NCBI GenBank assembly: GCA_030625085.1
Contig: DAOURK010000015.1
Span: 1-48,227 of the forward strand
Length of the DNA: 48,227 bases
Direction: 5' to 3'
Source: Pseudomonadota bacterium
GTDB taxonomy: Bacteria > SZUA-182 > DTGQ01
Part shown: one piece after another, positions 17,144 to 24,560 of the stretch
How positions within the stretch are numbered: position 1 is the stretch's first letter
Layout of the letters: each line of letters opens with the position of its first letter
Position numbers and translations under genes: made by a program
Notes under the pieces: generated by a model
The model's database searches: none
The model's input: the letters and a program-made list of their open reading frames with translations, nothing else
What the model was told of the DNA's origin: nothing

Positions 17144-17830
17144 TTAATTAACCGTCTCATCCTTGGCCACTCTGCCGTCAATCAGAAAAATTTTTCGCTT
17201 TAAATAGCCGATCACCTTTTCATCATGGGTAGCAAAGATAAAAGTAGTTTTTAATTCCTCATTTAATCGGCTCATCATTTTTAATATGTTATATGAATTA
17301 TCAGCATCAAGATTAGCTGTGGGCTCATCAGCCAGCACAAGCTCCGGTTGTTTAACCATGGCCCGTGCGATAGCTACCCGCTGGGCCTCACCGCCGGAAA
17401 GTTGGGCAGGTTTTGAATCAGTCTTATCAGACAGCCCCACCCACTCCAAGGCATTAATCACTTTCTTTTTTCTTTCCCTTGACCCCATATGCATAAGTAA
17501 CAAAGGAAATTCGATATTCTCAAAAACTGAGTATACGGGTAATAGGTTGTATGTTTGAAAAATAAAGCCCATATGCTCTCTTCGAAGGCGAGCGGCTTCT
17601 TGGGCCGAAAGCCCTTCCACTCCCTTACCCAAAACGGTAATTCTTCCTTCAGAGGGAACATCAAGTGAACCAATTATATTTAAAAGTGTTGTTTTCCCTG
17701 AACCGCTCGGACCTATAAGTCCGCAAAACTCACCCCTCTCGAATTGAAGATCAATCTCATTTAAAGCAGTAAATTCCCTCCCTCCAATAGGATACCGTTT
17801 GATCATTTTTTCTATATTTATCAATGGCAT
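17144..17830 (-). CDS. LolD/MacB-type ABC transporter ATPase
   Basis: This ATPase powers the two FtsX-type permeases beside it. From the proposed start it is 228 aa, the usual LolD size. It has Walker [10 protein letters not shown] (40-48), the Q-loop in [10 protein letters not shown], the signature LSGGE (144-148), Walker B LVLADEP (164-170) and the H-loop in FATHDE. I chose ATG at 17828-17830 because GGAGAA lies about seven bases upstream. In-frame earlier starts (ATG at 17861-17863, TTG at 17864-17866) would add 11-12 residues and overlap the stop of the barrel gene, so coupling is possible. Confidence 0.9.
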   Translation of the reverse strand: MPLINIEKMIKRYPIGGREFTALNEIDLQFERGEFCGLIGPSGSGKTTLLNIIGSLDVPSEGRITVLGKGVEGLSAQEAARLRREHMGFIFQTYNLLPVYSVFENIEFPLLLMHMGSRERKKKVINALEWVGLSDKTDSKPAQLSGGEAQRVAIARAMVKQPELVLADEPTANLDADNSYNILKMMSRLNEELKTTFIFATHDEKVIGYLKRKIFLIDGRVAKDETVN

Positions 17831-17862
17831 AAGTATTTCTCCAATTGTCTTGATTTTTTTCA

Positions 17863-19023
17863 TCAATGGTTATAAATAATCATACACTGTATACCTTTTC
17901 CGCTAAATGGTGAAAAATCATTTTCCCGATGAGAAAAAACCATCAAGTTAAACTGCCAATTATCATAGGTTCGTTGCCAACCCATATAGTAAGAGGCCTC
18001 CTCTTGTGTATAGTCATAATATCCTATAGTATTGATGCTATCTATTAAGCCGAATCTATAATCCACTGATAAGGCTGAAATACTCTTTGTTTCATCCGAT
18101 TGATCTATCTTAGGGCCGTATGATTGAATAAGATGCTCATATATAAGATGTATGCCCGACTCAAATGTATAATCAGCCCCGATGGTAAAAAAATTTTGCC
18201 ACTTATCAGAACCACTGTCTAATTTTATCTCCTCTGCACAGGCACCAAACCATAAACCAATTCCTATATCCCAACTTCCATCAACAGCATAACGATTTTC
18301 AAGACCATCTGAAAATTGAGCGGAGCTTTTGCTTTCGATTTTTCTTCCGAAACCATTAGTATCAACATCAATAACATCCCTACGATGATAACTAAAGGCC
18401 AGCTCCCCTTTTGATAAGGGGAACTGGAACCTCCCCCCAAATTCAATCTTGTCTTCATCGGTTGCAAATGTTTCAGTTCCTTTTAGATCATTATTACCAA
18501 ACAAGCCCCAAATCCATATATTCGCATTATTTAAAAAATAATAACGACCAAGAAAGGCCTTCACTCCTTCAGTAAGCTGTAATGGGTCTCGGATATCGAG
18601 ATGATCAAACCACATTAGGGTGCGCAGAAGCCTGGCCGGCCCAAAATTTATCTTTTGTAAACCAAGTCTGCTTTCAAATTGGGCAGACGAATAACGAACC
18701 CACAGGCGGTAAATCTCCAGTTTAGCATTCTCTTCAAAGTTACCAGAAAAATTGAGCGGGGTAGAAGCGTAAAAATTAAGCGCTATCTCAGTATCAATTT
18801 CTTTATCATTCTCCAAAGCCTTTATTACTCTCATCTCGGGCATATATCGAAGACCAATCTGAGTATCCTCCAACGACTTATCATTAAAAGTAACCCCCCC
18901 GGATAATTGTCCTTTTATGGGGATATCCCCTGCCTGTAAACTGTCGATAAATAATACAGAAGATATAAAAAATATACAAAATATACAAAATATACAAATA
19001 ATGATAATAAAATGTTTTAACAT
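17863..19023 (-). CDS. Putative outer-membrane beta-barrel protein, first gene of the export operon
   Basis: The 386-aa precursor has a very hydrophobic signal peptide with an in-frame triple repeat of Cys-Ile-Phe, probably cut near SLQAGD. The mature protein is made of alternating amphipathic strands rich in Tyr, Trp, Phe and Gly, with acidic turns, and it ends in an aromatic-containing strand. This is the pattern of a porin-like barrel of about 14-16 strands. No enzyme motif is seen. It leads an operon with LolD-, LolC/E- and LolA-like genes, so it may be the outer-membrane partner or the cargo-receiving site. I do not recognise a named family. Confidence 0.72.
   Translation of the reverse strand: MLKHFIIIICIFCIFCIFFISSVLFIDSLQAGDIPIKGQLSGGVTFNDKSLEDTQIGLRYMPEMRVIKALENDKEIDTEIALNFYASTPLNFSGNFEENAKLEIYRLWVRYSSAQFESRLGLQKINFGPARLLRTLMWFDHLDIRDPLQLTEGVKAFLGRYYFLNNANIWIWGLFGNNDLKGTETFATDEDKIEFGGRFQFPLSKGELAFSYHRRDVIDVDTNGFGRKIESKSSAQFSDGLENRYAVDGSWDIGIGLWFGACAEEIKLDSGSDKWQNFFTIGADYTFESGIHLIYEHLIQSYGPKIDQSDETKSISALSVDYRFGLIDSINTIGYYDYTQEEASYYMGWQRTYDNWQFNLMVFSHRENDFSPFSGKGIQCMIIYNH
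18969..18995. repeat. Three perfect 9-bp tandem units in a signal-peptide coding region
   Basis: The unit AAAATATAC occurs three times without change. On the coding (minus) strand each unit reads Cys-Ile-Phe, so copy-number change by slippage would keep the frame and only lengthen or shorten the hydrophobic core of the barrel protein's signal peptide. Confidence 0.85.
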
Positions 19024-19364
19024 AATGATAATTATTCAGTATTTCTTAGCTTATAAAAGCCCCTAAAAAAATAACCCTTATTTTTTCTCATTTTTTTTCA
19101 ATTCTTCACTATGATGAAGGAGGTTAGAGTTATCAGAATAATCGGCAAAATTATTCTCTATGAAATAATAGAGGATGTCAATTAAGCTTTTTCTTTACAG
19201 TATTGGACAATTTTTCCAAACTGACCGATTTGCTTTCCTCTTATATTCCTTTGAATATGAAGAGCGTTGGGATGTACCAAAGATAATTTCAATAATAAAA
19301 TATACACTCTATCCGTCTTAATATTATATAAAATCGAAAAAGGATTATTGAAAAGGATAAAAAA

Positions 19365-19475
19365 ATGTTTATGAACGCATGTGGAGCTATTTTATTAGGT
19401 ATTATAACCGCTGTAGGTCTACAGATATTTATCGAATCGGCTTGGGAATTATATAAGATATCAAAGTCTGAGTAA
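19365..19475 (+). CDS. Possible 36-aa single-span membrane peptide
   Basis: An ATG preceded by AAAAGGAT opens a 36-codon frame that ends in TAA. The product has a continuous hydrophobic run (about residues 5-23, with AILLGIITAVGLQIFI), then a charged tail (ESAWELYKISKSE). That layout fits a small membrane protein such as a type I toxin or a complex-stabilising subunit. There is no homologue I can name, and a frame of this length can occur by chance. Confidence 0.35.
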   Translation: MFMNACGAILLGIITAVGLQIFIESAWELYKISKSE

Positions 19476-19542
19476 AAAGACAGTATCAACTTTTATTATC
19501 TATCTGTATTTACGCTCCTACCTTTAATTTCTTAGTAAACTC

Positions 19543-19680
19543 ACCGCCCGCACGGCGCTATCGCTTGCGCGGGTGGTTCGACTCCGCGATGGTGGCTTTA
19601 AACCACCACCTTGGCAAGGGGGATGCTGCGCCCCACTTTGATCCCCCAGCATAAGGTTCCCCCACTGAAAGTGGGGGCTT
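19543..19680 (+). ncRNA. GC-rich multi-hairpin block (possible IS200/IS605 right-end or omega-RNA relic)
   Basis: In an otherwise AT-rich spacer, about 135 bases hold four hairpins. CCCGC near 19547 pairs with GCGGG near 19572. GGTGG (19591-19595) pairs with CCACC (19603-19607). GGGGGAT (19618-19624) pairs with ATCCCCC (19641-19647). CCCCCAC (19659-19665) pairs with GTGGGGG (19671-19677) around TGAAA. A G/C-run hairpin ending followed by TTATAAATT resembles the right ends of IS200/IS605 elements, but no tnpA or tnpB is present. The strand is a guess. Confidence 0.4.
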
Positions 19681-19994
19681 ATAAATTAGTTAATTATATC
19701 ATCAGGCAAACCTCTTTCTAGAATAATTTATACCATAAAAAATTATGTATTATGAAAAAAATAATCTTCTATGGCAAAAATTCCGGAAATCTTAGGGCTT
19801 TGGGTTCACCCCACTTCTTGATAAAATAAAAATAATAACCCCTTGAATTATGAATATTTGTGGAAAACTTCATCCAGATTATCAGACTTGGTGGTCTCTT
19901 TACATGTACCAGCAGATATGATATGATTTACTCATAATTTAATAATTAATTTTTTTTAAAAATCTACCTTTTACTATAATATAAAGAAACCAAA

Positions 19995-20498
19995 ATGTTT
20001 ATTCGAACAGGGATTATTATTATTAGTGACAAAGGGTCCCAAGGAGACAGAATTGACAAAAGTGGCCCTGCAATTCGGCAAGCCCTTAAAAATAAAATTT
20101 TTGTAGTGGAAGGTTATCAAATTGTACCTGACGAAAAAAAATCAATTCAAAAAGCTCTCCTTCAGTTTACCGACGACCAAAAATATGATTTGATTATAAC
20201 GAGTGGAGGAACAGGAATCAGCCCACGGGATGTAACCCCCGAAGCAACAAAAGAAGTTGTAGATCGACTTTTGCCCGGTTTTGCCGAAGCCATGCGAATG
20301 CACAGCCTGACCTTTACTCCTCATGCCATAATTTCTAGGGCTATCTGTGGCACGCGCCAAGAATCATTAATTATAAATCTTCCCGGAAGCCCAAAAGCAG
20401 TAAAAGAGTGTCTGGACGTTGTCCTGCCCGCAATCCCTCACGCCATCGCCAAGCTCAAGGGAGATACGACCGATTGTGGAGACCATCATGGCCTTTAA
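19995..20498 (+). CDS. mog: MogA/MoaB-type molybdopterin adenylyltransferase
   Basis: The protein (167 aa) belongs to the MoaB/Mog family, which adenylylates molybdopterin before molybdenum insertion. It has IIISDKGSQGDRIDKSGP at the N-terminus, TSGGTGISPRDVTPEAT (the MPT-binding loop) in the middle, and INLPGSPKAVKECL near the end. It overlaps the start of holB by 11 bases. No other molybdenum-cofactor gene is nearby, so the partners must lie elsewhere. MoaB and Mog cannot be told apart with certainty here. Confidence 0.88.
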   Translation: MFIRTGIIIISDKGSQGDRIDKSGPAIRQALKNKIFVVEGYQIVPDEKKSIQKALLQFTDDQKYDLIITSGGTGISPRDVTPEATKEVVDRLLPGFAEAMRMHSLTFTPHAIISRAICGTRQESLIINLPGSPKAVKECLDVVLPAIPHAIAKLKGDTTDCGDHHGL

Positions 20499-21495
20499 TG
20501 AAATCATCGGTCATAGTACAATCATTCGATCCTTGCAAAATTCCTTACGCAAAGACAAAATTTCCCATGCCTATCTATTTTTTGGACCTGATGGCATTGG
20601 AAAAAAACTTATTGCCTTTAGCTTAGCTAAAGCTATAAATTGTATTGACCAAGATGGGGATTTCTGTGGATTTTGTGATTCCTGCCGACGAATCGAAAAT
20701 GGTGTTCATCCGGACCTTTTCTTCATCGAACCGGAAGGACAAAGCATAAAAATAGATCAATTGCGGGATTTACAGGCATCCACACGTTATAAACCCTATA
20801 TGGCCAAACGTAAAGTATGTATCATTGATCAGGTGGATCGTATGACGGCTTCTGCAGCCAATTCAATCCTGAAAACATTGGAAGAACCTCCGGGAACAAT
20901 GGTGCTCATCTTATTAGCTACATATATTGATCAAATTTTACCAACGGTTCGCTCCCGGTGCCAGCTATTGCAATTTTCTCCTTTATCAACTGGTGATGTG
21001 GAACGTCTGATTATAGATAAAATGGCTTTACCCCAAGACAAGGCACATCTCTTAGCATCCTTCGCCGCTGGAAGCTTTGGTAAGGCCCAATATCTTGATC
21101 CGGCTATTCTGGAGGAAAAAAATAAAAAAATTCTCTTCTTAATTGAGCACCTCTATACCTTAAAGATTGAGGAAATTTTTACTGAGGCAAAAAAACTGGC
21201 TGAAGAAAAAAATTCTGATAATCTTCAGCACTTGCTTGCTCTCTGGATATATTGGTATTATGATATATGGAAATATAAGCTAACCGGAAACGAGCAAAAT
21301 TTGACCAATAGTAATCAAATAGGGCATATTCATCAACAATCCCAGCTATTGTCTTATTTGAAAATTAAAAAAAATATCCAATTAATTCAAAATGCTTTAA
21401 GTGCTTTGCAACGAAATGCAAATAAACAATTAACCATGGAAGTTATGTTAATGAAATTATCAACTCATGAAAATAGGATATCATTTGAGCTATGA
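20488..21495 (+). CDS. holB: DNA polymerase III delta' subunit
   Basis: This is the clamp-loader delta' subunit, which helps open and load the sliding clamp. From the chosen ATG it is 335 aa. It begins FNEIIGHSTIIRSL, has the degenerate P-loop GPDGIGKK (33-40) and the zinc cysteines 52, 60, 63 and 66, and the sensor-like TLEEPPGTMVL. I placed the start at 20488 rather than 20419 because GTGGAG precedes it and because family members start with this phrase; the longer form only adds 23 residues antiparallel to nothing known. It overlaps mogA by 11 bases, and its stop overlaps ricT (ATGA). Confidence 0.92.
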   Translation: MAFNEIIGHSTIIRSLQNSLRKDKISHAYLFFGPDGIGKKLIAFSLAKAINCIDQDGDFCGFCDSCRRIENGVHPDLFFIEPEGQSIKIDQLRDLQASTRYKPYMAKRKVCIIDQVDRMTASAANSILKTLEEPPGTMVLILLATYIDQILPTVRSRCQLLQFSPLSTGDVERLIIDKMALPQDKAHLLASFAAGSFGKAQYLDPAILEEKNKKILFLIEHLYTLKIEEIFTEAKKLAEEKNSDNLQHLLALWIYWYYDIWKYKLTGNEQNLTNSNQIGHIHQQSQLLSYLKIKKNIQLIQNALSALQRNANKQLTMEVMLMKLSTHENRISFEL

Positions 21496-22472
21496 AACTT
21501 GATGAGTTTATGCATCAAAAATTACTCCCTAATAATCTTATTAACAATAATAATAATCTCTCAATCGAGGGCCCCGAAGACGATAAATTAATTAATGTTA
21601 TTGGAGTCCAAATAGAACTAACAGGAAAAATCTTTGATTATCTCCCAAATAATGTAAAACTCCGATATGGCGATTATTGTATCATTGAGATGGATAAAGG
21701 AATAGAAATAGGCAAAGTTTACCGCCCACCATTTACTATCACTAAAAAGCAGTACCGTAAACCCCTCAAGAAGGTAATCCGAAAAGCGACCCCGGAGGAT
21801 ATTGAGCAAAAAAGGCGAAATATCGAAAAGGGGCACAAAGGACTTTTAGTATGTCAAAAAAGGATCGCTGAGCGAGGGTTGCCAATGAAATTGGTCAAAG
21901 TACGATACTCTTTTGATGGAACTAAGGCGATTTTCTATTTTACTGCGGAGGGACGTATAGATTTTCGAGATCTGGTTAAAGACTTGGCCGGCCGTTTCAA
22001 AACTCGTATTGAAATGCGTCAAATTGGAGTTAGAGACGAGGCCAGATTAATTAAAGGTTATGGTTGTTGCGGTCGACCCTTGTGTTGTTCATTGTTTCTT
22101 CGTGATTTCGAACCGGTTTCTATTCGTATGGCCAAGGATCAGTGCCTAACTTTGAATCCGGGAAAAATATCCGGCATCTGCGGTCGATTGATGTGTTGTT
22201 TAGTTTATGAAGCCTCGCAATATGAAGAAATCAGAAAAAGGCTTCCAAAATTAAGCGAGCGAGTTAAAGTAAATAATGAAGAAGGAAAAGTTATCTCCTT
22301 TGACGTTCTGAAAGAATTAGTCTCTGTGGAATTTTCTGATGGAAGAGTTTTAAAGATCAAGGGATCAGAAATACAAAGAATTAAATCAGATAGTAATAAA
22401 AAATCTCCAAAATCGGCAAAATTAAATCCGAAAAATCACGTTACTAAGCCTGGCAAACTCTCCAATAGATAA
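21492..22472 (+). CDS. ricT: PSP1/RicT (YaaT) family protein
   Basis: The 326-aa protein has the PSP1 domain with its cysteine motifs: CCGRPLCCSLFL and CGRLMCCLVYE. In Bacillus, RicT forms a complex with RicA and RicF that carries Fe-S clusters and guides RNase Y. RNase Y (rny) is coded later in this same window, so that role is worth considering. N-terminal residues 1-35 are Asn-rich and poorly conserved. It follows holB with a four-base overlap, the common holB-ricT order. The last 51 bases overlap the 3' end of rsmA on the other strand. Confidence 0.9.
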   Translation: MKLDEFMHQKLLPNNLINNNNNLSIEGPEDDKLINVIGVQIELTGKIFDYLPNNVKLRYGDYCIIEMDKGIEIGKVYRPPFTITKKQYRKPLKKVIRKATPEDIEQKRRNIEKGHKGLLVCQKRIAERGLPMKLVKVRYSFDGTKAIFYFTAEGRIDFRDLVKDLAGRFKTRIEMRQIGVRDEARLIKGYGCCGRPLCCSLFLRDFEPVSIRMAKDQCLTLNPGKISGICGRLMCCLVYEASQYEEIRKRLPKLSERVKVNNEEGKVISFDVLKELVSVEFSDGRVLKIKGSEIQRIKSDSNKKSPKSAKLNPKNHVTKPGKLSNR

Positions 22473-23285
22473 AGTCTCACCCCGCCGCTGAGGACAAATA
22501 GAGGCCTTTTTCAAAAGAGCCTCCCATTGATCCGGGGAAATACCTAATTCCGGATGTGCCTTCAGTGCATTCTGCAGGGTTTTTCTTCGTTGAGAAAAAG
22601 CGGCCCGGACAAGACGAAAAAATAAATGCTCATCCTGAAGAAAAACTGGTGGATCTTCCAAAGGATGAAGGGCAATGACCTCAGACATCACTTTAGGCCG
22701 AGGGTAAAAAGCCTCAGCAGGAAGTAAAGCCACCTTTCGGACTTTGTAAAAATACTGCATGAAAATACTGAGGTCCCCATAGGCTTTTCCCCCGGGAAGA
22801 GCTCGAAAACGCTCAGACATCTCCCTTTGCAAGGTGGCTATTATAAGAGAAATCCGATTCCTTATTTTTCCTAGGCGAACCAAAATGGGGACCGCTACAT
22901 TATAAGGAAGATTTCCTATTATTTTAATCTTTTCTGTTGGCCCGGAAAAATCTTTTAACATTTCTTCATAGTCACAGCGTGTTGCATCAGCCTGAATGAG
23001 GGTAATATTTTCAAAGCCTTTAAGCTCTTCTTTCAAAACTTTATATAGTCTTGGATCAAATTCCAAAGCAATTGTCCTATGAGCTTGATGGGCCAAAATA
23101 CGAGTAAGTTGTCCCAAACCAGAACCAATTTCTAAGATCACGTCTTTTTCCGAAATTGTTGCTTCTTTGCATATTTTCCCAACAGCCTCATCGTTTATCA
23201 AAAAATGCTGCCCTAACCTCTTTTTAGGAAAGATTCGATACTTTCGCAAAAGATACAGAACCTGTTGATGCAGCTCATCTCTCAT
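22422..23285 (-). CDS. rsmA: 16S rRNA (adenine(1518)-N6/adenine(1519)-N6) dimethyltransferase
   Basis: RsmA (KsgA) dimethylates two adjacent adenosines in the 3' hairpin of 16S rRNA during late 30S assembly. The protein (287 aa) has KKRLGQHFLIN (21-31), the SAM motif LEIGSGLGQL (51-60), the catalytic NLPY (125-128) and the C-terminal helical domain with FSQRRKTLQNAL. The stop lies 51 bases inside the convergent ricT gene, so the two mRNAs overlap at their 3' ends. It starts one base after the pdxA stop and is probably co-transcribed with it. Confidence 0.95.
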   Translation of the reverse strand: MRDELHQQVLYLLRKYRIFPKKRLGQHFLINDEAVGKICKEATISEKDVILEIGSGLGQLTRILAHQAHRTIALEFDPRLYKVLKEELKGFENITLIQADATRCDYEEMLKDFSGPTEKIKIIGNLPYNVAVPILVRLGKIRNRISLIIATLQREMSERFRALPGGKAYGDLSIFMQYFYKVRKVALLPAEAFYPRPKVMSEVIALHPLEDPPVFLQDEHLFFRLVRAAFSQRRKTLQNALKAHPELGISPDQWEALLKKASICPQRRGETLSIGEFARLSNVIFRI

Positions 23286-23286
23286 T

Positions 23287-24300
23287 TTATTTTTCCTGAT
23301 TTCTTTGTGCCAGGTAGGCGGCAGTTTCTAAAGCAGCAATCAGACTGGAAATTTTCGCTCGCCCCTGCCAGGCGATATCATAAGCAGTTCCATGGTCCAC
23401 GGAAGTCCTTATGATAGGGAGGCCTAAGGTAATGTTAACTCCTGTATCAAAGGCCAGCATTTTGAGAGGGATTAAACCCTGATCATGATACATAACCACC
23501 ACAGCACCAAATATTCCACGTTGGGCACGATAAAACAGGGTGTCAGATGCGTATGGGCCCTCAACAGGGATATTTTCAGATTGTGCCTTCGCAATGGCTG
23601 GTGAAATACAGTCGAGTTCTTCCCTGCCGAACAATCCATTTTCTCCGGCATGGGGATTTAATCCACACACGGCAATATTAGTCTTTTGTGGATAAAATTT
23701 CGCTAACCACTGATAAGTTAAACAAATAGTACGATATACGCGATCTTGAGTTATTTTTGAAGAAACATCGCGAATGGCGGCATGGGTTGTTACTAATACT
23801 ACCCGAAGGCTTCCCCCATCTAACATCATAGAATAATTATGTGTGTTAGTGCTCTGGGCCAGTATTTCAGTATGGCCGGCATAGTGAAAGCCAGCCAAAT
23901 TCATGGCCTCTTTATTAATTGGGGCAGTGACCATAGCCTGCAAATCTCCCTTTTTACAAAGATCAATTGCCTTTTTAATGTATTCTACTGATGCCTTACC
24001 GCAAACGTCAGTAGCCCGGCCGATTTTTACTTGTTCCATTCGAATATTTTTTAGATCAAGAACATTAATAAGACCCTCATCAAACCGCGCCTCTGAAAGA
24101 GAGGAAATAGAGTAAAAATTGCTTGAAGGGTAAACATTTATACGTTTCGCTATTTCATCGAGAATACTCCTATCCCCTATTATTAAAATATCATACCCTC
24201 TATGAGGATTATTCTCTTGAAAATAGCGAACAATGATTTCGGGACCAATTCCCGCAGGGTCTCCCATAGTAATACCAATAATGATTTTTTTTCTTACCAT
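23287..24300 (-). CDS. pdxA: 4-hydroxythreonine-4-phosphate dehydrogenase
   Basis: PdxA oxidises 4-phosphohydroxy-L-threonine in pyridoxal 5'-phosphate synthesis. The protein (337 aa) starts with GITMGDPAGIGPEI and contains AGHTEILA, VTTHAAIRDV, CGLNPHAGENG, GPYASDTLF and MYHDQGLIP, which include the metal-binding histidines of the family. The length is normal. It is followed directly by rsmA; the pdxA-rsmA pairing is also found in E. coli. Confidence 0.95.
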   Translation of the reverse strand: MVRKKIIIGITMGDPAGIGPEIIVRYFQENNPHRGYDILIIGDRSILDEIAKRINVYPSSNFYSISSLSEARFDEGLINVLDLKNIRMEQVKIGRATDVCGKASVEYIKKAIDLCKKGDLQAMVTAPINKEAMNLAGFHYAGHTEILAQSTNTHNYSMMLDGGSLRVVLVTTHAAIRDVSSKITQDRVYRTICLTYQWLAKFYPQKTNIAVCGLNPHAGENGLFGREELDCISPAIAKAQSENIPVEGPYASDTLFYRAQRGIFGAVVVMYHDQGLIPLKMLAFDTGVNITLGLPIIRTSVDHGTAYDIAWQGRAKISSLIAALETAAYLAQRNQEK

Positions 24301-24560
24301 GTGTTCCCCTTATGTATTCTAAAATACAAAAACCGAACCAGTATTGCATACTATGAATAGTATTTCATAGTTCTGGGTCATTTGTGAATAATTTTTCATA
24401 CTTTAAATTGGCCATTTTATTTTTTCTTTTTATTTCAATATGATACTTTATGATATATTTCTATTTTTTTGGCACGACATTTGCTTTTTATTATAGCAAA
24501 TTTTTAAAAACATTTATACGTGAAGATTTTTCGAAACTAACTTTACAGGGGGGAAAGTTT

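Larger units (their letters stand above)
19024..19994. other. 971-bp spacer between divergent operons
   Basis: No standard gene is present. It holds the upstream region of the export operon, a 36-codon membrane-peptide ORF (19365-19475), a GC-rich multi-hairpin block (19543-19680) and the upstream region of mogA. The rest is AT-rich and I see nothing in it. Confidence 0.6.
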
